A DNA stretch of 5,650 nt, taken from Betaproteobacteria bacterium. Lineage in GTDB: Bacteria > Pseudomonadota > Gammaproteobacteria > Burkholderiales > Rhodocyclaceae. The translations under genes were made by a program, and so were the position numbers. This document shows positions 1 to 5,650 of this stretch, piece after piece. The notes below the pieces were generated by a model that ran no database searches, was not told where the DNA came from, and was given only the letters and a program-made list of their open reading frames with translations. Numbering within the stretch: the stretch's first letter is position 1; every line of letters begins with the position of its first letter. The stretch is taken from contig JAIFNM010000055.1 of NCBI GenBank assembly GCA_020047725.1, positions 1 to 5,650 of the forward strand, read 5' to 3'.

Positions 1-1896
1 GGCAAGACGATGGTCGCCAGCGCCTGGAAACTGCCCGGCGCAACCGACCGGCAGACCTACGCGCTTGATCTGGCATCAAGCGCCCTATGCGACAACGACT
101 GGGGCAGCCTGCGCAAAGACCTTGTCCTGGAACGCAAGATCGCAACCAGCGTATCGTGTGGGACGCAAATCCAGGCCGACTACAGTCTGTTGGTCAGCTT
201 CGCTTCGGCGGGCAAGGAGGCGGATGCGGAAGTCCTGTCGCAGGCGCTACGCAACCATATTGAAACTGCCGCCGCCAACGGCATCACCCAGGATCAGCTG
301 GAACGCGCCCGTGTGATGGAGCTCAACGCCTACGAACGGCTGGAAAACGCTCACGAATCGCTGGCGCATTTTATGTCGCGTGCTGAAGTGGCTGGCGATT
401 GGCGCCTGTATTTCTGGCAGCGCGACATCGTCAAAGCCCTGACTCTGGACGAAGTCAATGCCGCCCTGAAGAAATGGACAGTCGCGGTGAATCGCAGCGA
501 TGTCCTGCTGCGGCACGCAGACGGCGTCGTCGCCCCGGAACTTCCGAAATTTGTCGATGCAAAAGAACTGGTGTCCGGCAAGGACTGGCCAGCCATTGCC
601 ATGCATGCCGACCCGATCCCGACCTCGGCCGGCGAGTTGGCAAAAGCCACGATCAAGGTTCCGCTTGATGGTCCGCAGGCGAAAGCGGCTTTGATCTCGC
701 GCCAGACTCAGGGCAACCTGGCCTGGCTGGTTCTGAACAACGACTACGGCAACGAATCTGCTCTGACCAATCGGCGGATGGCCTGCAACATGGCCGACAA
801 CCTCATGGCCCTTGGCGGCGCGGGGTTCAGCCGCGACCAACTAAGCGCCAAACTTGAGGCATTGCAGGCGAAATGGTCCCTGAGTCTTGGCGGGATCTTC
901 ATCGAAGCGCCGCGCCAGAATATAGATGCAGCGCTGGACATCCTCCTCGCCGTCTGGACATCGCCCGCGCTGCCGGCCAACGAGTTCGAGCGCATCAAGG
1001 CCAGTTCGATTGCCAGGCTTGAAGCGGCGCTCAAAGACCCGGTCGCCGTCGCCGCCAGCACCGCCAAGCTGCGCTTCGACAATTATCCAGCCCTGCACCC
1101 GTATCAGCCTCGCTCCCTGGAGCAGCAACTGGCCGAAGTCGTAGCAGTCACTTACGCTGATACAACCGCCTGCGTGGCCGATCTCACCGGCGTCGCCCAG
1201 ATTCGCCTGGCCATGGTCGGGGCATTTTCACCGCAGGATGTGCAGGCGGTCTGGTCGAAGGTCGCCATATTGCCAAAAGCGAAAATCCCCTACGAGCGAA
1301 TAAAGGATCTTGAGGCCCCGCTCACTGTCGATACCACACCGATCAACGTGGCGATGCCGGAGAAGCCCAACGCGGTCATTGCCGGATCAAGCTTGTTGCG
1401 AATTACCGACGACTCTCCCGATTTCCCGGCCTTGCGCATCGCCGTGAAAGCACTTGGCGGTGACGCCGACAGCCGCATATGGAAACGCCTGCGTGAACGC
1501 GAAGGCCTCGCCTACAGCGCCGGTGTAAATCTGGCCGGCAACCACTTCGAGCCGCGCAGCCGGGTCTCGATCCAGGCCAGCGCCGCCAGCGACAAGGCCG
1601 ACGCCGCGCTGAGCAGCCTCAAGGACGAACTGGCACGAGCGCTGAAGGACGGCTTTTCCGAACAGGAAGTAGAGCGCGCCAAGGCTGCATGGCTGCAGGA
1701 ACGCAAGACCTCTCTACGCCAGGAAAAGTCGTTTGCCGGCACCTTGGTGGAAGGTCTCTACACCGGCCTGGATTACGCCTGGCTCGCTCAATACGATGAA
1801 AAAATCGCCCGGCTTACTGCACAAGAAGTCACGCTTGCCTTGCGTAAATATCTGGCTGACGCGCCGATTGTTTGGATGATTGGGCGAGGTAGCTGA
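1..1896 (+). CDS. M16 family zinc metallopeptidase (pitrilysin/insulinase-like), 5'-truncated by the window edge
   Basis: This is the C-terminal 631 residues of a large four-domain M16 peptidase. The frame is open from base 1, so the ATG at 10 is internal and the true start lies upstream. Residues 1-175 look like the second M16 domain, about 215-400 the third (non-catalytic) and about 400-631 the fourth. In the fourth domain SRIWKRLREREGLAY carries the family's Arg-x6-Tyr pair (R498, Y505), spaced as in insulin-degrading enzyme, where the pair helps bind substrate in the closed chamber. The zinc motif HxxEH belongs to the first domain and is not in the window, so catalytic competence cannot be judged. 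Family members of this build are about 900 residues and degrade peptides, often in the periplasm. Any signal peptide would also be upstream. The gene ends with tandem in-frame stops (TGA then TAG) and converges on the LysR gene. The family call is firm; substrate and location are unknown. Confidence 0.9.
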   Translation, partial: GKTMVASAWKLPGATDRQTYALDLASSALCDNDWGSLRKDLVLERKIATSVSCGTQIQADYSLLVSFASAGKEADAEVLSQALRNHIETAAANGITQDQLERARVMELNAYERLENAHESLAHFMSRAEVAGDWRLYFWQRDIVKALTLDEVNAALKKWTVAVNRSDVLLRHADGVVAPELPKFVDAKELVSGKDWPAIAMHADPIPTSAGELAKATIKVPLDGPQAKAALISRQTQGNLAWLVLNNDYGNESALTNRRMACNMADNLMALGGAGFSRDQLSAKLEALQAKWSLSLGGIFIEAPRQNIDAALDILLAVWTSPALPANEFERIKASSIARLEAALKDPVAVAASTAKLRFDNYPALHPYQPRSLEQQLAEVVAVTYADTTACVADLTGVAQIRLAMVGAFSPQDVQAVWSKVAILPKAKIPYERIKDLEAPLTVDTTPINVAMPEKPNAVIAGSSLLRITDDSPDFPALRIAVKALGGDADSRIWKRLREREGLAYSAGVNLAGNHFEPRSRVSIQASAASDKADAALSSLKDELARALKDGFSEQEVERAKAAWLQERKTSLRQEKSFAGTLVEGLYTGLDYAWLAQYDEKIARLTAQEVTLALRKYLADAPIVWMIGRGS

Positions 1897-1913
1897 TAGC
1901 GCGCGGTTAACCC

Positions 1914-1942
1914 CGTCATTCCGGGCTTGACCCGGAATGACG
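1914..1942. repeat. REP-like single palindrome between convergent genes
   Basis: A perfect inverted repeat has 12-bp arms (CGTCATTCCGGG and CCCGGAATGACG) around a 5-base loop (CTTGA). It starts 15 bases after the second of the peptidase gene's tandem stops and lies before the end of the opposing LysR gene. It shares the CGTCATTCC head with the paired palindromes at 3422-3538 and 4873-4956, so it belongs to the same dispersed family. In RNA it would form a strong hairpin from either strand and could block read-through or protect 3' ends, but no T-tract follows on either strand, so it is not a canonical intrinsic terminator. A weaker AT-rich inverted repeat (GTTTTCA at 1955-1961, TGAAAAC at 1972-1978) follows. 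The rest of the 1897-1985 gap shows nothing recognisable. Confidence 0.85.
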
Positions 1943-1985
1943 TGGCTATCCACTGTTTTCAGTCAGGTTCTTGAAAACCGTACGA

Positions 1986-2894
1986 TCAAACCCGCCCCGC
2001 CTTCCTTTCCCTCGCCAGATCAAGAAACGACCGCAAAACAGGCGAAGTATTTCGCTCCGAATAGGTGACAGCAATACCCATCGACAGCCCGGCGGAATCT
2101 TCCTTCAACGCCCTGAAAACAACCCCCTGCCGTTTGACGTTCTGCAACGACGCCGAGATGAGGGCGATACCCTGCCCCTCGGCAATCAGCCCCAGCATGA
2201 TGTGATGGTCTGGCGGTTCCGGGATGGCGTTGAATTTGAAATCAATCTTCTCGAAAAACGCCTGACAGTAGTTGTAGAACCCCGGATTCAGTCGGCGCTC
2301 AAACCAGAACATCGGTTCGCCGCGAAGATCATCGAAGCCTAGCTTGCGCTTCCTGGCAAGCGGATGCCTGGCGGACAAGGCAACCACGAGCGGCTCCTCA
2401 TGGATTGTTTCTGCAGTCAGGCCCTGGGTTTCAGTGTGCAAGCCGATAAAGGCGGCGTCCATTATCCCGTTCTTGATATCGCGAACGAGGCTGATCGAAT
2501 GTTTTCCCCGTGTGACAATCTGCCAGTTCGGGAACCCTTGACGCAGGTCATCGAACACGTCGGGAATCACGCTGCGGTCGAACACCGTTGTATAACCCAC
2601 GACGAACTGCCCGCCCCCGGAACCTCGTGCTGCCCGAGCAACCTTAACCGCCTTTTCCGCCTGAGCCAGAGCTCGCCTGACTTCCGGCAGAAATGCCGCC
2701 CCGGCTTCGGTCAGTGCCACGCCGGCCTTGTTCCGCAGAAATAATTCCACGCCCAGTTGATCTTCCAACTGGCGGATTTGCCGACTCAACGGCGGTTGCG
2801 AGATGTGCAGACGCAACGCCGCGCGTCCGAAATTGAGTTCTTCGCTGACCGCCAGAAAATAGCGGAACTGCCGCAGATCGATGGAGTTGTTCAT
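1986..2894 (-). CDS. LysR-type transcriptional regulator
   Basis: This is a complete 302-residue protein, a normal length for the family. Residues 6-65 form the winged helix-turn-helix: the sequence RQFRYFLAVSEELNFGRAA leads into SQPPLSRQIRQLEDQLG, the classic LysR recognition helix region, followed by LFLRNKAGVALTEAG. A linker helix (about 66-92) joins it to a periplasmic-binding-protein-like effector domain (about 95-295), whose GLIAEGQGIALISASL segment is typical. The SQPPLSRQI form is seen in CatM/BenM/CbnR-type activators of aromatic catabolism, but the ligand cannot be read from the sequence. The ATG at 2892-2894 is the only plausible start, because an in-frame TGA lies five codons upstream. 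The Shine-Dalgarno match is poor (only AGG just before the ATG), suggesting weak translation. It is divergent from the CMD-family gene at 2982, the usual arrangement for a LysR regulator and its target, and is probably autoregulated. Confidence 0.95.
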   Translation of the reverse strand: MNNSIDLRQFRYFLAVSEELNFGRAALRLHISQPPLSRQIRQLEDQLGVELFLRNKAGVALTEAGAAFLPEVRRALAQAEKAVKVARAARGSGGGQFVVGYTTVFDRSVIPDVFDDLRQGFPNWQIVTRGKHSISLVRDIKNGIMDAAFIGLHTETQGLTAETIHEEPLVVALSARHPLARKRKLGFDDLRGEPMFWFERRLNPGFYNYCQAFFEKIDFKFNAIPEPPDHHIMLGLIAEGQGIALISASLQNVKRQGVVFRALKEDSAGLSMGIAVTYSERNTSPVLRSFLDLARERKAGRV

Positions 2895-2981
2895 ACCTAA
2901 AAAGTATCACACAAACGGTATTGGATGTATTCCGAAACCAGCCATACAGTGCGTTCACTACTCAACGAAAGGAACACTGAT
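2895..2981. promoter_or_regulatory. Divergent LysR/CMD promoter-operator region
   Basis: This 87-bp gap separates the divergent starts and must hold both promoters. An imperfect palindrome, CGGTAT-N7-ATTCCG (2916-2934, five of six arm bases matching), is the best candidate for a LysR operator, although it does not contain a clean T-N11-A core. A second dyad, AGTG-N4-CACT (2948-2959), lies closer to the CMD gene. For the CMD gene a weak promoter could be TTGGAT (2921-2926) with TACAGT (2945-2950), 18 bases apart. For the LysR gene GATACT on the minus strand (2903-2908) is a possible -10 without a good -35. The regulatory role is inferred from gene arrangement; the individual boxes are tentative. 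Confidence 0.5.
2968..2974 (+). promoter_or_regulatory. Ribosome binding site of the CMD-family gene
   Basis: AAAGGAA, with its AGGA core 8 bases before the ATG at 2982, is a good Shine-Dalgarno sequence. It favours this start over the in-frame ATG at 2925, which would overlap the putative operator and add 19 residues without family similarity. Confidence 0.7.
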
Positions 2982-3386
2982 ATGGATAACGAACGCTATT
3001 TGCGCGGCTGGGCAAAGCTCAAGGAAGTCGACGGCCAGGCTGGAGAAAACGTCATTGAAAGCCTGCGCGACATCGCGCCTGACTTTGCGCGCCTGCTAAT
3101 TGAATTTCCCTTTGGCGACATCTATTCAAGACCCGGCCTCGATCTCAAGACAAGAGAACTCGCCGTCGTGGCGGCGCTCACGGCCATGGGTAACGCGGCA
3201 CCCCAGCTGAAGGTGCACATTCACGGCGCCCGCAACGTCGGCTGCTCCGAGAATGAAATCGTCGAAGTCATCATGCAAATGGCGGTCTATGCCGGCTTTC
3301 CTGCCGCACTCAACGGACTGTTCGCGGCTAAGGAAGTTTTCGCGCATCGGAACGAAGCAGAGTGTCATTCAGCTTCTGGTAGCTAG
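2982..3386 (+). CDS. Carboxymuconolactone decarboxylase (CMD) family protein
   Basis: This is a 134-residue protein, the usual size of PcaC-like single-domain CMD proteins. The start at 2982 is chosen because of the ribosome binding site just upstream. The CMD core spans about residues 35-122: LDLKTRELAVVAALTAMG (helix), then HIHGARNVGCSENEIVEVI (residues 79-97) and QMAVYAGFPAALNGLFAAKEVF. The family is an all-helical fold that usually forms oligomers. PcaC opens the protocatechuate pathway by decarboxylating 4-carboxymuconolactone, whereas AhpD-type members are peroxidase partners with a CxxC pair. Here only Cys88 is in the core and there is no CxxC, which argues against AhpD activity. No other beta-ketoadipate pathway gene is in the window, so calling it PcaC would be overreach. 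The divergent LysR gene is its likely regulator. The last dozen residues (after about 122) are not conserved-looking. The gene ends just before the palindromic element at 3422. Confidence 0.9.
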   Translation: MDNERYLRGWAKLKEVDGQAGENVIESLRDIAPDFARLLIEFPFGDIYSRPGLDLKTRELAVVAALTAMGNAAPQLKVHIHGARNVGCSENEIVEVIMQMAVYAGFPAALNGLFAAKEVFAHRNEAECHSASGS

Positions 3387-3421
3387 TAGTCAGTCATGCC
3401 GAAACAGATCGATGCAAAATC

Positions 3422-3538
3422 CCGTCATTCCGGGCTCGACCCGGAATCCGACCGAAGGAAGTGTGCCCCGCAGGAAATACCCCTGGAGTACAGAGCCAGT
3501 AGTGCACCACTGGATTCCGGCTTTCGCCGGAATGACGG
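3422..3538. repeat. Paired REP-like palindromes (117-bp BIME/MITE-like element)
   Basis: Two hairpins stand in inverted orientation. The first has arms ATTCCGGG (3427-3434) and CCCGGAAT (3440-3447). The second has arms ATTCCGGC (3514-3521) and GCCGGAAT (3526-3533). The whole element is bounded by a perfect 12-bp inverted repeat, CCGTCATTCCGG (3422-3433) and CCGGAATGACGG (3527-3538), with a 9-bp inner inverted repeat (3441-3449 and 3512-3520). About 60 bases of unrelated spacer separate the hairpins. It lies in the 248-bp gap between the convergent CMD and hsdR genes, where it could act on transcript ends from both sides, though no T-tract is present. No transposase is encoded, so it would be non-autonomous. 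Nothing else recognisable is seen in 3387-3421 or 3539-3634. Confidence 0.85.
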
Positions 3539-3634
3539 CTTATCTACGCGTTTCAATGTTGGGCTTCGCAAACTCAGCCTGACCGAAGGGAATGCAGCGC
3601 CAACCACGAACTGCAGAATTCACCGGACAGCGTC

Positions 3635-5650
<2,016 letters not shown>

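Noticed and set aside
247..840. Long minus-strand open frame (197 codons) opposite the peptidase gene
   Set aside because: It lies antisense to a clearly conserved M16 coding region in GC-rich DNA; its translation resembles no family and it has no plausible ribosome binding site.
1905..1912. GGTTAACC perfect 8-bp palindrome after the peptidase stop
   Set aside because: It is too short and isolated to support a function; it is expected by chance at this scale.
1955..1978. AT-rich inverted repeat GTTTTCA...TGAAAAC as an intrinsic terminator
   Set aside because: The stem is only 7 bp and AT-rich with a 10-base loop and no following T-run, so it does not meet the pattern of an intrinsic terminator.
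2925..2981. Earlier ATG at 2925 as the start of the CMD gene
   Set aside because: It lacks a ribosome binding site, would use up the promoter-operator region, and adds 19 residues not typical of the family; the ATG at 2982 has a well-placed AAAGGAA.

Overview
The window looks like chromosomal DNA of a GC-rich proteobacterium, most likely a betaproteobacterium. I base this on codon use, on the protein types (a LysR regulator of the CatM/BenM/CbnR style, a four-domain M16 peptidase, a type I restriction HsdR), and on short palindromes of the CGTCATTCC...GGAATCCAG kind, which are common in beta- and some gammaproteobacterial genomes. The genus cannot be read from the sequence.

Layout, left to right. 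(1) Positions 1-1896 (+) hold the C-terminal two thirds of a large M16 (pitrilysin/insulinase-type) zinc peptidase. Its start and its zinc-binding half lie upstream of the window. (2) A perfect 12-bp-arm palindrome (1914-1942) sits between the convergent ends of the peptidase gene and a LysR gene. (3) A LysR-type regulator (1986-2894, -) is divergent from a small carboxymuconolactone decarboxylase-family gene (2982-3386, +). The 87-bp gap between them must carry both promoters and the likely operator. (4) A 117-bp element made of two inverted palindromes (3422-3538) lies between the convergent ends of the CMD gene and hsdR. (5) From 3635 to the right edge (-) runs the C-terminal two thirds of a type I restriction enzyme R (motor/nuclease) subunit. 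Its DEAH box is at the very edge of the window.

The LysR gene and the CMD gene form a plausible regulator/target pair. The peptidase and hsdR show no functional link to them. The most notable structure is a family of REP-like palindromes present three times in 3 kb. Two copies lie in gaps between convergent genes. The third is an 84-bp, exactly 28-codon, double-hairpin element inside the hsdR reading frame. It adds a peptide to the helicase region without breaking the frame, which resembles the in-gene palindromic elements known from Rickettsia. I see no complete undescribed defence or mobile system here. No transposase, RAYT gene, tRNA, rRNA or CRISPR array is visible.
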